Source: Scleroderma bovista (lineage: Eukaryota; Basidiomycota; Agaricomycetes; Boletales; Sclerodermataceae). From it: a stretch of 64,000 nt of DNA. Location of the stretch: assembly GCA_037178675.1 (NCBI GenBank), contig JAYMGJ010000028.1:19232-83231 (forward strand), read 5' to 3'. How positions within the stretch are numbered: position 1 is the first letter of the stretch; each line of letters begins with the position of its first letter. Below the pieces are notes generated by a model. It searched no databases, was not told the origin of the DNA, and worked only from the letters and a program-made list of their open reading frames with translations. This document shows positions 40,788 to 52,239 of this stretch, in pieces. Both the position numbers and the translations under genes were made by a program.

Positions 40788-42480
40788 CTATCGATCACTT
40801 ACTCGCTCCCCCGAGCAATCCGAAGTAGGAAGAGGAGGGAGTCGAGAGCGTCGATGCCTGCCTGGTTGGCGAAGCGGCTGGTCACGTTCGTTCTGCGGCG
40901 AGCTCGCATCTCGCACAGCCATGATGAGTTTAGGACCGAGTGCATCAAAGTCGAGGAAAGCGCCTAATTTAAAGTCATCCAATTTCCATAGACGCTGGTA
41001 GATAAAGGACTCGGTGTGCTGTGAGGTTACCGAGGAGGTAGGGGAGGGTGAAGTGTATGGCGTGCAGATCCAAAATCGAAGTCTGTGTGATGCACCAGTG
41101 GGTACTGAGACTGCGGGTATTGAACTAACAAGTGGTATATATCAGACGGGTATCCCATGTCTCAAGGTGTGTTCTCACTAGATCATGAAGGAGGCTGTCT
41201 GTGGATCGCAGTCCAGTCTAAGATGATATCCATCGAACAGAGTGCGACCGACGCCTCCTGCTTCGTATTCAAGAGATAATGCATAGATGCCGGCCTCGAC
41301 TAAACGCCACCTATTGCGGAAACCACTTATGCAGTACGTCACAGGGAGGATTACCAAAGCCATACCTGATGATAAAGCTGACGTGGGCGCGACCAAGAAC
41401 AGCTTGGTATATGTACATGTCTTGGGTAGCATTTTGCATGACTGCAAATGAAGCGTCACCAATAGAACGGAAGTCTGGATCACGAGCGATCCATAGGTCA
41501 TCGTCACCGAATAAGCGGTGGTAGATGTTTGCTGATCGCAGCCATACACGAAGATGATACAGACAGCCAGTTGGTAAGGAAGAGCGCGGAGGGAAAGCGC
41601 TGTGAGAATGGTACTGAATTGAGCATGGCAAAGGCCATAGAGGGTATGGGCTCACAATACCGAGAAGTCAATCTGCCGAGGGTCGAGTGAGAGCTTCAGT
41701 GAGATTGGCTTGCACAATGCGCGCTCGATAGGGCCAGCTTTTAGTGTGAGGGTGAAGCTGTAGTGGCCTTGACGGTCTGCATCTGGTTCGATCCTGTTTA
41801 AAGTCGGCTAGTGAGTAGAGTTATCCAAGCCTCAGAGGGACACGTTCTACAGAATAAATATCTGAGCAGGAGCATCCCCAAGACGGAGAGAATAAGCGTA
41901 GGTCCGAGTTTCTTGTAGCAGTTCCATGTTGAGGAACGATTGGTTTGGGCTGGAGGTGGGCACCATGAGCAGATATAGACAGGGGGAAGATAAGAAAGAT
42001 CACATAGAGGATCCGGGTGCATCTGGAGGCGGTCCAGTAGGGTAGCTATCCCCGTGAGTGAGGATCAGATAATAGTGCATCCATTAAGTGCGTGATCAAT
42101 CAGAAAAGAAGGAGCGGAATCCGAAGCAGTGGAAGTGGAAGTGGCTTACCGATTGCTTCTCACTGGACTCAAAGTAGTACTCTGTTTGCTCACTGCTTCG
42201 TAGAGGGGGAGAATTGGTTCTTCGTCCTCTCGTCCAGCTGTAGAGCTGGCAGCATCCTGTCGGATAATCTGCCAAATACCGGGGCGGAATCTGTGAGCCA
42301 GGGCTGATATCTGACGGGAGATAATGTAGAGTTCCTATTAGGTGGAATGGGCGTTGGACTGGATGTCACGAACAGTGGGCGATGGACGTATGGTGGTGGT
42401 GTCGAGCAGAAGTATCCGTCCACTCACCGTGGTCGTTCACATGCACGCTGTCGCTGATGCACTGCACGCTCTCCAATGCA
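40788..42480 (-). pseudogene. Unresolved, possibly frame-broken hypothetical gene
   Basis: Several minus-strand blocks look strongly coding: EYYFESSEKQS (about 42150), MHPDPLCDLSYLPP, NMELLQETRTYAYSLRLGD, GHYSFTLTLKAGPIERALC then LSLDPRQIDFSVL, HLRVWLRSANIYHRLFGDDD, RSIGDASFAVMQNATQDMYI, LSLEYEAGGVGRTLFDGYH, ESFIYQRLWKLDDFKLGAF and RFANQAGIDALDSLLFLLR (about 40850). They read in order, but moving between frames at about 41950, 41180 and 40900 is not explained by introns of normal size that I can find. Either the gene is damaged or my splicing is wrong. No domain with known function is recognised. Upstream lies the GatB gene, divergent. Confidence 0.4.
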
Positions 42481-42574
42481 GCTGGTCCGTGCCTAGACTG
42501 TGATCCCTGGCGAGGCTGTGGACGGAAACGACGTCGAAAGCACTGCACCCCCGAAAAGGAATGTTCAGATACTT

Positions 42575-44663
42575 ATGATCGTCTGTTCTCGTCCATGCCA
42601 GTGGCGGCAGCTTCAAATCAGAGGACTGCGAGGCATTCACCGCCAGTGCGAGGACAAGAGGTGGCCAGGGTGGGACGTCGTTGTCGGCATCGAGGTGCAT
42701 GCTCAGATAAAATCACGGCGGAAACTGTTTTCAGGTCCGAGCCTCCATTTGCAGTCCACAGAGGCGGTTGACTCTGCTGATACCCAGACGCGTGGACATC
42801 CCATCCAAACGAAATACCCAACTCCGCAGTCTCCAGCTTCGACGCTGCACTTCCCGGAACGTTACCTGTGAGCAACGGTCTCTGCTAGTCTTTCGTGTCT
42901 GAGACAACGGACAGACCTTGAACCCTAAATGCGTAGAACTCGCAGTCCGCACCGCGCTAGCTTTAAATGCCCAAGTCCAGCCGCGTTCTGCTTTCGATCG
43001 AAAACACTACTTTTATCCAGACCTCCCCGCAGGCTATCAAATCACACAACGATATGGTGAGGAAGCCTGGTACTCTGGTTTCAGAAATCCCTCAAATGTC
43101 TGCCAGCACCATTGGCGAGAGGGGGGTACTTGAAGTTGCCTCGCGGCGGTGTCCATGTCGGTATCACACAACTACAACTAGAACAAGTACGCAGAGCCCC
43201 CGCTGCGCATATATGCACTGCTGACAGGTTTCTTTTACAATAGGACACTGCTAAGTCGACATTCGATGCCCGTCGACGGCTTTCACTCATTGACCTCAAC
43301 CGTGCCGGTTCTGGCCTGATGGAGATTGTTTCAGATCCTGACATGAGGTGTATCCATTTCCAATCTTCCCGCAACGTCGCATTCATCTTCAGTTAGGTCA
43401 CCAGAAGAGGCCGGGGATTACGTTCGGACTCTACAAACATTGTTGCGCGCAGTAGGATCCAGTGATGGTAGCATGGAACTTGTATGTGGCCCATGTATGC
43501 GCCACTACCTACAGGGGTAATTTACTCTTGAGCTTTCCAGGGCTCACTACGATGTGACGTCAACGTCTCAGTTAACAGACACGGACATCCTCCGGGGACG
43601 CGGTGCGAAATCAAAAACCTCAACAGCGTCAAGTTCATCATGGTGGCCATAAGTCAGCACAATCTTATTCTATTCATGAAAACAAGCCACTGACAACGCT
43701 TCCTAGCATCCGAGGTGTTTCGCCACATCAAACTCCTGGAGGACGGCCAAGCGGTCGCCCAGGAGACACGAGGATTCGACGAAGACAAGGCGCAGACATT
43801 CAGATTACGCAGCAAAGAGGATTCACCGGATTATAGGTACATGCCGGATCCCAATCTTCCGCCACTCCTTCTTTCCCAGGTGCGTATTATCATGTCTTTC
43901 GTAGACCCATATATATGCTCACCTCCTTCAAGGAATACATAGAGCAAGTTCGAAACTCGATGCCAGAACTCCCCGAGGCAACACGTACCCGCCTTCTCTC
44001 TATGGGCCTATCAGAGCGTGATGCAGACGTGCTCATGACAAACGATGCGGGTCGTGAGGTCGGATTCGACGGTGAACTAGGGAAGGGAGCCATTACTTAT
44101 TTCAATAGCCTCGTTCAAGGGCGGGACCCCAAGATAGTGGTCAACTGGTGCGCTCCTCATTTTCACCACCTTGAAAATGGGGCTTAGCGCATGTCACACA
44201 GGATGACGCACGAACTTCTTGGTCAGCTAACCATGCGGAAGGAGACTTTCATCAATAATCCCGTATCAGTCGAACAGATGGGCGAACTTATTGATATGGT
44301 GCAAAGTGATAGGCTAACAGGTGGACCAATTGAGATTGTAGTCCTGTGTATTGTTAATCTTGTTGATGAACAGGCACGTCCGGAAAGGCGCTCTTGCGCC
44401 ATATGGTAATCAACAAATCATCCGAGGCCCCATCAGAGCTGGCCAAAGAACTGGGCTTGTCAGCCCTTTCGCAAGATGATTCTTGCTTGGTCTCACAGTG
44501 GTGTTTAGAAGCCATCGAAAATCTACCCCAGCAGGCTGAGGCTGTAAGGGAGGGAAACCTGCCTGTTTTGAACAAGCTTGTTGGGAAGGTTATGAAGCTG
44601 AGTAAAGGCCGGGCAAATGCAGAGAATGTCCGGACATTGTTATTAGAGTTGTTAAGGGCATAG
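42575..44663 (+). CDS. GATB: Mitochondrial Glu-tRNA(Gln) amidotransferase subunit B (GatB/PET112)
   Basis: Subunit B of the GatCAB/GatFAB complex, which converts Glu-tRNA(Gln) to Gln-tRNA(Gln) in mitochondria. From the ATG at 42575 the N-terminus ([19 protein letters not shown]) is Arg-rich and lacks acidic residues, fitting a mitochondrial presequence. Then follow [97 protein letters not shown] and the YqeY-like tail domain ending [20 protein letters not shown]. Introns near 42735-42789 and several after are GT-AG and keep frame. The longer open frame to 42500 opens with GTG. Full length, stop at 44663. Confidence 0.95.
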
Positions 44664-44875
44664 CTGAACTGATAACATTGAAATGCTGTATGGGCTTTAC
44701 AAGTCATTCAATGCCCGAAGCATCACTGGCAGTGTTACCAGTGAGCACGGATCAAAGACCTAGGCACTCTCTTCATCAAATCATCATGGCATTCATTGCA
44801 ACAAAGTATTGCAATAGCAACTTATCAGAATGTTGATGTTACTATTGTGTTTGTTTTTATGGTCTGTGACACTAA

Positions 44876-45096
44876 CACACCGGGGATTTCAAGATTTTCC
44901 GGCAGTTTATAGTGCATTGAAAATGACAAATGACAAATTTAAATTTTACTTTCACATTTCAATGCCCTTAAAATTTGAATCACAACAATAATTTTAAATT
45001 TTAATGCAAGTAAAATGTGAAAGTAAAATTTAAAACTATCATTTGTCATTTTCAATGCACTATAAACGGCCGGAAAATCTTGAAATCCCCGGTGTG
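44876..45096. mobile_element. Foldback MITE with TAA target duplication (PIF/Harbinger-like)
   Basis: A 221-bp element whose two halves are nearly perfect inverted copies over about 100 bp each. The termini read CACACCGGGGATTTCAAG and its complement. It is flanked by TAA at 44873-44875 and 45097-45099, consistent with a 3-bp TWA target duplication, the hallmark of PIF/Harbinger elements. The centre is AT-rich and has no coding capacity. It lies between the 3' ends of GatB and TIP41. The high arm identity suggests recent insertion or an intrinsic foldback design. Confidence 0.85.
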
Positions 45097-45210
45097 TAAA
45101 TACAGTCCCTCTACATAGCTGGATGTTCCCAATCTGGTACGAATCACTATCCTTCGTCTTTGATCAAGGTGGTTATCAATGGCATTCTTCGTCCAAGATG
45201 TAGAATACAA

Positions 45211-46321
45211 TCACTGCAGGACAGTTTCACCTTGCGAAGCCAACCGGTCTAACTTGGCTACTTCTATCTTCGTCCTAAGTCCTCTCCACTTTGTTCCAGC
45301 TTCTACCTTTCGGGTAGTCTCGGACGAAATCTCGGTCAGAATTTTTGCTACCCAGTTGGCATCCGTCAGAGGAGTCAGGTCGTTTCGTTTAGGCAACCGC
45401 TAGAGATGGACTTGGTGAACCAACACACACACACCCAGCTCCAATGCACCTACCCGCTTCACCCGATCGTACGGCGCCTCCCATCCACTCACCTGGCGCA
45501 CGACGAGAGGAGGGCTGGACATGAAGGAGTGGTATATCCTAGTGTCGTGTGTCCGAAAGAGTACATTATCCACTCGCAGCGTGAATCGTGCAAGGATAAG
45601 GAAACACGTCGGCATAACACGCTATTCATGACGTGAGATACTTGCTGCGATATGGGAGCAGGGAATCAGACTGACTATTCTGACAAGCAAGTTGGACGAG
45701 CCGTTGTCATGCAGTTCATCTTCATACAGCGGTATTTCGGCGTAGAATAGAATAGGATCTGGACGGGTAAGTTCGGCAAGGGGGATTTCGTGTGTGCAGT
45801 TATCTGCATCAGCATCCTTCCATGGTCCAGATTCCACTCCTCCATTGGGGTGGTGACCAGAGTAGACGGTGGTATACGTCCAATCATACGGTTTAGCTAC
45901 AACCGTAGTGGGCAGCGGTAGATTAGTGCCCGGCTCTGTGCTGGTGATGTGTGCTCAGATGGATGGTCATCTGGAGCGAGTCCGTCTATGATCCTCACCG
46001 GCTCTTCAGCCAGGCGTCCGCGTATCCGACCTTGACGCCGCCATCACCCTCCTCGAGTTCGCCGCACTTGACGCCCGTTAACGCGCCTTTAGCATCAAAC
46101 CTCATCCGCCACGCCGATGTCCGGTGTTCCAATGTCAGATAATTGTTTCCGAATGTCATCTCTGGCAACGAGAACCCCAGGGTGGTCTGCAGCGCATCGC
46201 ACTCGGTGGCGTTGGAGATCGGATTGGTGGACGCTGTGATGATCCAGTCATAGATCTCTATCGTGCGTGAGTTGGGCGACTCGGATAGTTTGTGCTGTGG
46301 TACTGCGACTGCTGTAGACAT
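45211..46321 (-). CDS. TIP41: TIP41, regulator of PP2A-type phosphatase signalling
   Basis: TIP41-like protein, a partner of Tap42/PP2A phosphatases in TOR signalling. Start MSTAVAVPQHKLSESPNSRT at 46321, then IEIYDWIITASTNPISNATE, LPEMTFGNNYLTLEH and KPYDWTYTTVYSGHHP. These lead to the most conserved core, MPTCFLILARFTLRVDNVLF, RIYHSF, VVRQVSGWEAPYDRVKR and LPKRNDLTPLTDANWVAKIL. The stop is at 45211-45213. Introns include one with a short CA run (about 45421-45436). Divergent from the dynein gene with 145 bp between starts. Confidence 0.94.
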
Positions 46322-46466
46322 GGCTGGTTCTAGGAAATACCCTGCAGACAGTCCTGCGGGTCGAGTTCTTCAAGATAGTAAGATGTGAAATGATAATTAT
46401 CTAATATTTCGAGTATAAAATATGTAAGTAGTTAACTGGCTTTGGAAACATTTCACGGAGAGTCGA
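46322..46466. promoter_or_regulatory. Divergent promoter, TIP41 / dynein LIC
   Basis: 145 bp between start codons of opposite genes; it must hold both promoters. AT-rich centre around 46385-46425. No motif claimed. Confidence 0.45.
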
Positions 46467-48357
46467 ATGACGATGGATGAATCGCGCTCGTCAACGCCAG
46501 AGGCACCCCCGCAGGACTTGTGGTCCTCGATCCTAGATTCAGTGTCTTCAACGAGGTCAACACCGTCCAAGCAAGTTCTTATTCTCGGCCAGCCATCGAC
46601 TGGCAAGTCGCTCCTTGCCTCTGCGTTCCTCCAGAAACCCGTGTCGGGCGAAACTAATGAGGAATCGCGGACTGATTTTGCGCTCGGATATGACTGGGTG
46701 GATGTAAGAGATGATGGTGATGAAGGTGCGTGTGTCGGCTCCCAGACAGTGGCAAGATGTTAGATGGAGCAGTGTTGCAGATACCCTTGCACGGTTATCC
46801 GTCTACACCGTCCCTTCAAATGCGAAGTCTTACACTTCCCTGCTTCCCCATTTTTTATCCCCCAAGTCTACTTTGCCGCACACGGCTGTCGTGATTGTAC
46901 TGGACTGGACGCGTCCGTGGACGTTCGTTGATGAGCTGGAGGTATGGCTGAGGTGGGTCGAACAATGGGTCAAAGGGGACGGATCTCGTGAGGTCGAAAT
47001 CGTCAGAGAAGAGAACCGCGAACGACGTGCGTATGTTCGTCTTCCATATGTGTGGGTGTGTCAACTTATGCGAGTGTAGTACAAACACATCTACTCCATT
47101 ATACGGAACCTTCTGCGGATGCATTACTCGCTACTTCGAATCTGACATCAAATACTGTTCTTCCACTCGGTCCTGGAACCTTCACACATAACTCGGCGGG
47201 TGTCCCGATTGTCGTCGTGTGCACAAAGGCAGATTTGATAGATGAGGGCAACAACCTCGTTGGCCAAGCCACTTCGGGGATGGGGGGAATGGTCAAAGGG
47301 AAGGGCGATGAATGGGAGGAGCGGACGGACAGTATCATGCAAGTTCTCAGGACGATATGCTTGAAATGTGAGCACGCCTTTGTTGTCTTGTTCTTCCAAC
47401 TTCTTGCCGATCCATCCACGCAGATGGCGCAGCACTCTTTTATACAACGCCACAACCGAGTACATTACAAATCCTACGACAATATACCCTACACCTCCTT
47501 TTTATCCCTCCTGCACCACCGCCTGGCGTTGCTGCAGGAATGGAAGCACCCGCGCCGATACGGAATCCATTTGTCTTCCATCACAGGCCAAACACACTAG
47601 ACCGAGATCGGATCGTGATTCCTGCTGGATGGGACAGTTGGGGAAAGATTTCTGTTTTACGCGAAGGCTTTGAGGCAAAGACGTGGGGCGAGGCTTGGGA
47701 TGCTGATCTTGAGGCGGATGTTGAGGAGGCCAACGGTGCCAAGAGGCTGTACCGGACGTTGGTCCCCGACCAGGGCGTCAAGGCAAGTACGTTTCCTGGT
47801 TGTCTAGCACACTGCCTAAGTCCACAATGTAGCCACCTCCATTACCGCCCTTCAATGCGCCGATGGCCGAACAAGCCTTTCTTGCCAAGCATTACGATGA
47901 AAATGCCAAGAAGCCTGATCGGGATCCCCGAGGCGCGTTTCGCAATCCCACTGAGAGTGCCTCTGCGGGTATTGTTGGGCCGATGGGAAGTAGCAGTTTC
48001 AGCCTTCCTCACGTTGAACGGGCGCTGTCTGAGATGGAGGCCGGTATGGGTGGTAGCAGTGCACTGAATGCCAGTGTAAATGGGGATACTGCGCGGAAGC
48101 TGTCGCGAGGTGGGACACGTCCAACATCTGGGTTATCGGTTGGCACAACCACAGCTGGTCGCACGTCTACGCCACCGACACTGGCAACATCAACGGGCGG
48201 CACAGGTGGACAGACACAACACGAGGTGCTACAAAACTTCTTCCAAAGTCTATTAAGCTCGAAAGACCGCGCTGGACAAAGCGCGGCAGCTTCGCGGACT
48301 GCAGCAGCGACACAGCTTCCAAAGACGAATGGAAACACGAGTGACGATGCGAGCTGA
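46467..48357 (+). CDS. Cytoplasmic dynein light intermediate chain
   Basis: Dynein-1 light intermediate chain, which links the motor heavy chain to cargo adaptors on microtubules. Start MTMDESRSSTPEAPPQDLWS at 46467. A P-loop GQPSTGKSLLASAFLQ is followed by FALGYDWVDVRDDGDE, LARLSVYTVPS, VVIVLDWTRPWTFVDELEV and WLRWVEQWVKGDG. VPIVVVCTKADLIDEG is the TKAD motif of the pseudo-GTPase fold, and RNPFVFHHRPNTLDRDRIVI and PAGWDSWGKISVLREGFE follow. The C-terminal half is disordered (Ser/Thr/Gly-rich) but carries a helix, HEVLQNFFQSLLSSK, that resembles the adaptor-binding helix of LIC proteins. Stop at 48357. Confidence 0.93.
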
Positions 48358-48764
48358 TTTATGATTTCTTTTGTTTTGTTTTTGTTTTTATTTTTGTCCA
48401 AATTCTAGCTTTTGTCTTTTTTATTTATTGTTTGGTGAGTGACAAACAAGGAACAAACAAGGGCATTCTTATTACCCCCCATCAACAAACGGACGAGTCC
48501 CACTGCGACAAATCGCCAGCAGCGGTCAAGACAGTCTGCTAAGCTGACCAGCACCCATCGCTGACAACGGGAAATCACCAACATGGGGAAATGGTGCACC
48601 GCGTATCTTATCGCCACGCACAACGCAAATTAACGCCTGCTGCCTCCTGTTCTAGCACTGCCGGGTACTACGATAATGTTTTGGGTGCAAAAATGAGGAG
48701 CTTAGTGTACGCCGTTCTGCTGTCTTTGGAACAAGGCTCCCATGCTCAATTGTAATGCTTGTTG
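48358..48764. other. Intergenic, T-rich after the dynein stop
   Basis: About 400 bp. A T-rich run at 48361-48430 is compatible with 3' end processing of the dynein gene. No gene seen. Confidence 0.5.
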
Positions 48765-50095
48765 ATGTCTAGCTCTGGCGCAATTAAGCGTGCTAGGCTC
48801 GAAAATGAGCCTATGATAAGCTATGAAGACTTCGTCGAGGATCTTGACCGCGGCGACTCCTTCACGACATCCCTCATCGAGATTCTGGTAAAGGTACGCC
48901 ATCCGTCCAATGCTGCAAGGGCCCCCTTTTTGTTGAACAGTAGCCCGTTGCATAGGAGCTCGCAGAGCGACGACTCCGCCAAAATACCACAGACCGTGGG
49001 CTCATAGCAGATCGCACTGCGCGATCTCTGCGGAGACTTTCGAGCCCCCAATCATTTTACCGCGATCGCGGGCCACGGCGCGGAACGGCTGGGCTCCAGC
49101 CCTCGGTCCCCCCAGCCTACTTTTCGCAACCGCCAGACGAACTGGAGATGGACGAGGATGAGGACGAGTTGGTCTCGTACGGTACCTTCGTACCCATGGC
49201 GGAGGGTGCTCGACTAAATTCGGACTTATATGATGCATATCGCTCTCATCACAGTCTGTCGAATTCCTCCATATATTCTATGTTCGACTCGTCTCACACT
49301 ATTTCCTCATCACCAGCCACGTCTTCCGACCCATCTTCGAATGACAGGGTGTTACCACCCCTGATTGATACTCCGCCACCCCAGCGGACAAACATGTGGC
49401 TCCCTCCACCGAGCGGGCTGCTGCAGACGTCACTAACACGACAGAATTCGATCCGAAGACCAGCAAGGAGCCGGACGGCGGATTTTAACGATTTCACTTC
49501 TCACAGGCGTAACTGGGCGCGCCAACTTACGGCCGATGAAGAGACAATGCTTCGCTCAGAAAACTCTACTTCCACCGTCCCAGCTCCACCAGCTGATGGG
49601 ACACCTTCTGGTCCTCGGTCGGATGATGCATTACCGCCACTCGCCTATCGCAGTGCCCCATCGTCACAACCGAGACGATTCTTTCCGTTCAACCGGTCGA
49701 GACGTATCGAGACCATTCCCGCCATTCCCGCTCCTAGACCAGCCACGAGTACATCCGAAGACTGGTTGTTCCCTCTGCCGTCGTGGAGCGTTTCATCTGA
49801 GGGAACGGATGGCGCGGGTGGAGAAGAGGACAGCGGTATTGATGAGCGTTCACAAGCGCCGCGTCTTCGTCGAGGCGGGCTACGGGCACCAGAGTCCATG
49901 CTGTCGCGGCACAGACAATCCTGGTTGGGTTTACCGCAACTGGACGAGCCAACTGGTGCCGCAGGGGCGTCCGAGGGTAGTGAAAATGTACCACCAGTGG
50001 AAACCCCGGAACCTGTGATTCCGAGACCTGTGTCGGCGGAACCCGCCGCAACACCACGAGTTGTTCCCGCGGTGCATTCCATTTCCACCTCATAG
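48765..50095 (+). CDS. Hypothetical, mostly disordered protein, 422 residues
   Basis: Two exons (48765-48893 and 48956-50095) with a GT-AG intron; the frame joins ILVK to ELAERRLRQ. It starts MSSSGAIKRARLENEPMISY. Acidic text EDFVEDLDRGDS and a run EMDEDEDELVSYGTF are followed by long Ser/Pro/Arg-rich low complexity with repeated small motifs (PPPSGLL, RRFFPFNRSRR, DWLFPLPSWS). No domain, signal peptide or membrane helix. Possibly a regulatory or adaptor protein; I do not recognise it. Codon use resembles neighbouring genes, so it is probably real. Confidence 0.75.
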
Positions 50096-50246
50096 ACTTT
50101 TGTATATATGGGCAGCTCTGTAGTTTACATGTCCTGCTTTCATTGGATACATTGGCTTTCCGATACATGGCCGGTTGACCAAAACCGTCAGAGGATAAAA
50201 CTTCAGCACCGATACCATTTCGATTTCGTAAATGACATGAACTCCG

Positions 50247-51842
50247 TCAAGCAGCAGCCTCAACCTGACTTCCCTGTTCATTCTGAACAGCCTGTACAAC
50301 TTCGCCCGGATCTCCCCGCCTCTGGGCATTTGCAACGACCTCGATGACGCTCGCAAGCCCTGCTTTCCAGGTAAGAAGACGCTTCTCAAGAGCCTCCCAT
50401 TGCTCGCGCTCAAATTTGCGTGCAGAGGAACGCGATACGCGAAGCGATTGTGTCGTCTGAGAAAGCTTGCCGGAGACCAGTCCAGCACGAATCACTGACA
50501 CATTTCGCCCTGAATGAGACGCAAGACATATATCCGTGAGAAAGAGCTCACCGTCGATAGACCATTTCTCGACCTCCGATGGGTCGATCTGCAATGTCGT
50601 GGCTATTTGCGAGTACGGCAGGTCACGGCCGATATAATCAAAGGCGAGGGACGAGAATGCAAGTAGCCGAACTTTGTGCTCCAGTTGTGATCGATCGAGT
50701 TCTGTATACGAGGTATCATCAAATATTGGGTTGCGCCAAGACTGTAATGGACACTCACGGTAGGTTTCGAGCACGGCTGCGTGGCTATCTGCGAAGGCCT
50801 GTACCTCTGCCAGTCCATTGTTGAGGAATATCTGAAGTAGTGGGAAGAGCTCGTGATCTTTTGCGGCTATTACGGCTTCGACTTTGCATAATGGATCGAA
50901 ATCGAGGATAGATGGTTGTCGAAGGGCAGCAGCGATGGCATCGGCGGCTACTGACTGACGGAGTTCAGAGGACGGTGGAAGGGACTGTGCGTAAGTTAAT
51001 CTAAATTCGTAAGCTGCCTCACTTTTGGAGGCGGTGAGTAGGTAAGATTCAAAAGAAATAATGGGAATGGACATACGGTTGACCAGACTGGACAAGAATA
51101 TCGACTATGAACTTGAGGAACTCGCATTTTTCTTCTTCAGGGACGTCTATCTCTTTCAACGAATGTTCAATATTTGATCTCGATAGTGGTACAACCTCAA
51201 GTTGGCCGTTCGACACTGCAAGCTGCAGGAGAGTGGTATATATGGGCAGACGAAGGGCAGACGTCCTTGGTGTTGCGTTGAACAGGTTTGATAATCTATG
51301 ACGAAGTTATTGACCCAGAAGAATATAAACTGTGGGCCTACATACACGCGATATTTTACAGATGACTGTTCTGAAGGTGATGCAGAAAGCACACTGAGCA
51401 AGGATGTCACACGCTGTCTTGCTTCTGGGGAAGTGTCGGGGTAGAGAACAAGCAGATGTGAGAACAACAGATTGAAGAACCCCTCGATTTCTGTGAATGT
51501 GGTAGATGTGAACAATATGATGACCACGTAGTTGTCGGCGAATGACATACCTTGTTCCGTTCCCTGCCCAACGCCCTTCGTGTTACCTAGCACAAGTTCG
51601 AGCGCCGCTCTCCGTCTATCCAGATCCATCTCTTCCGGCTTGTCCTCTGCCCCTTCGCCCACCATGTCCTTGAAAGATTGCAATACAGAAGCACACTCAT
51701 CGTCGGGTCTGCCACGAGTGGAATATTCCACTAGTTCTCGGATCTACGAGGGATCAGATGTGCACACAAGACAGATTCTTTGGTGTACCTGCTCCTCAAA
51801 CGTCCCCTCTGCAAATACGGAGACGGAATCTGTCGCGAACAT
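50247..51842 (-). CDS. EIF3M: eIF3 subunit M (PCI domain)
   Basis: Subunit of translation initiation factor 3. Exon 1, from ATG at 51842, gives MFATDSVSVFAEGTFEEQ, joined over a 45-nt intron to IRELVEYSTRGRPDDECA. Text includes GFFNLLFSHLLVLYPDTS, LRLPIYTTLLQLAVSNGQLE, EEEKCEFLKFIVDILVQSG, ESYLLTASKSEAAYEF-like text and FDPLCKVEAVIAAKDHELF. The PCI winged helix (LLAFSSLAFDYIGRDLPYS, IATTLQIDPSEVEKWSIDGE) is followed by VIRAGLVSGKLSQTTQSLRV. The C-terminal helix ends EQGSQVEAAA with a stop at 50247-50249. Divergent from the methyltransferase at 52240. A relic of its first exon sits at 53727-53785. Confidence 0.93.
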
Positions 51843-52239
51843 TTTTTGGTGTGCTGATAATTTCTTCGCCCATGCGATCAAACATAATGTGCATCAACAA
51901 GCACAAACAAGCACGATTCTTCTCACTCCCAACCAACTCCCAATGTTTGATGCTTCCGTCCAGAGTAGTACTGTCCTTATGGTCAATTTCAATTGGGAAA
52001 AACTCTATGGTCAGTTCTAATTTCCGCAACCATACTCACCTTAGGTGTGAAGGACTGCCGAGTGCCCTCGGCCATGTTCGAACGCCGCAATACACCGCTG
52101 TTCTGTCATGCGAAGGTTTAGAAAGCTCTATGGCTGTGTCCGATAGTTACCAGGAGACCGAAATATCTAGGAAGTTCCTTCTGAACCCTGATAAGTACCA
52201 TGGGACGGACTAGTCTGCATCCGTTGGATACAACCCATC

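Noticed and set aside
45421..45436. Short CA dinucleotide run
   Set aside because: Small simple repeat in a TIP41 intron; nothing unusual.
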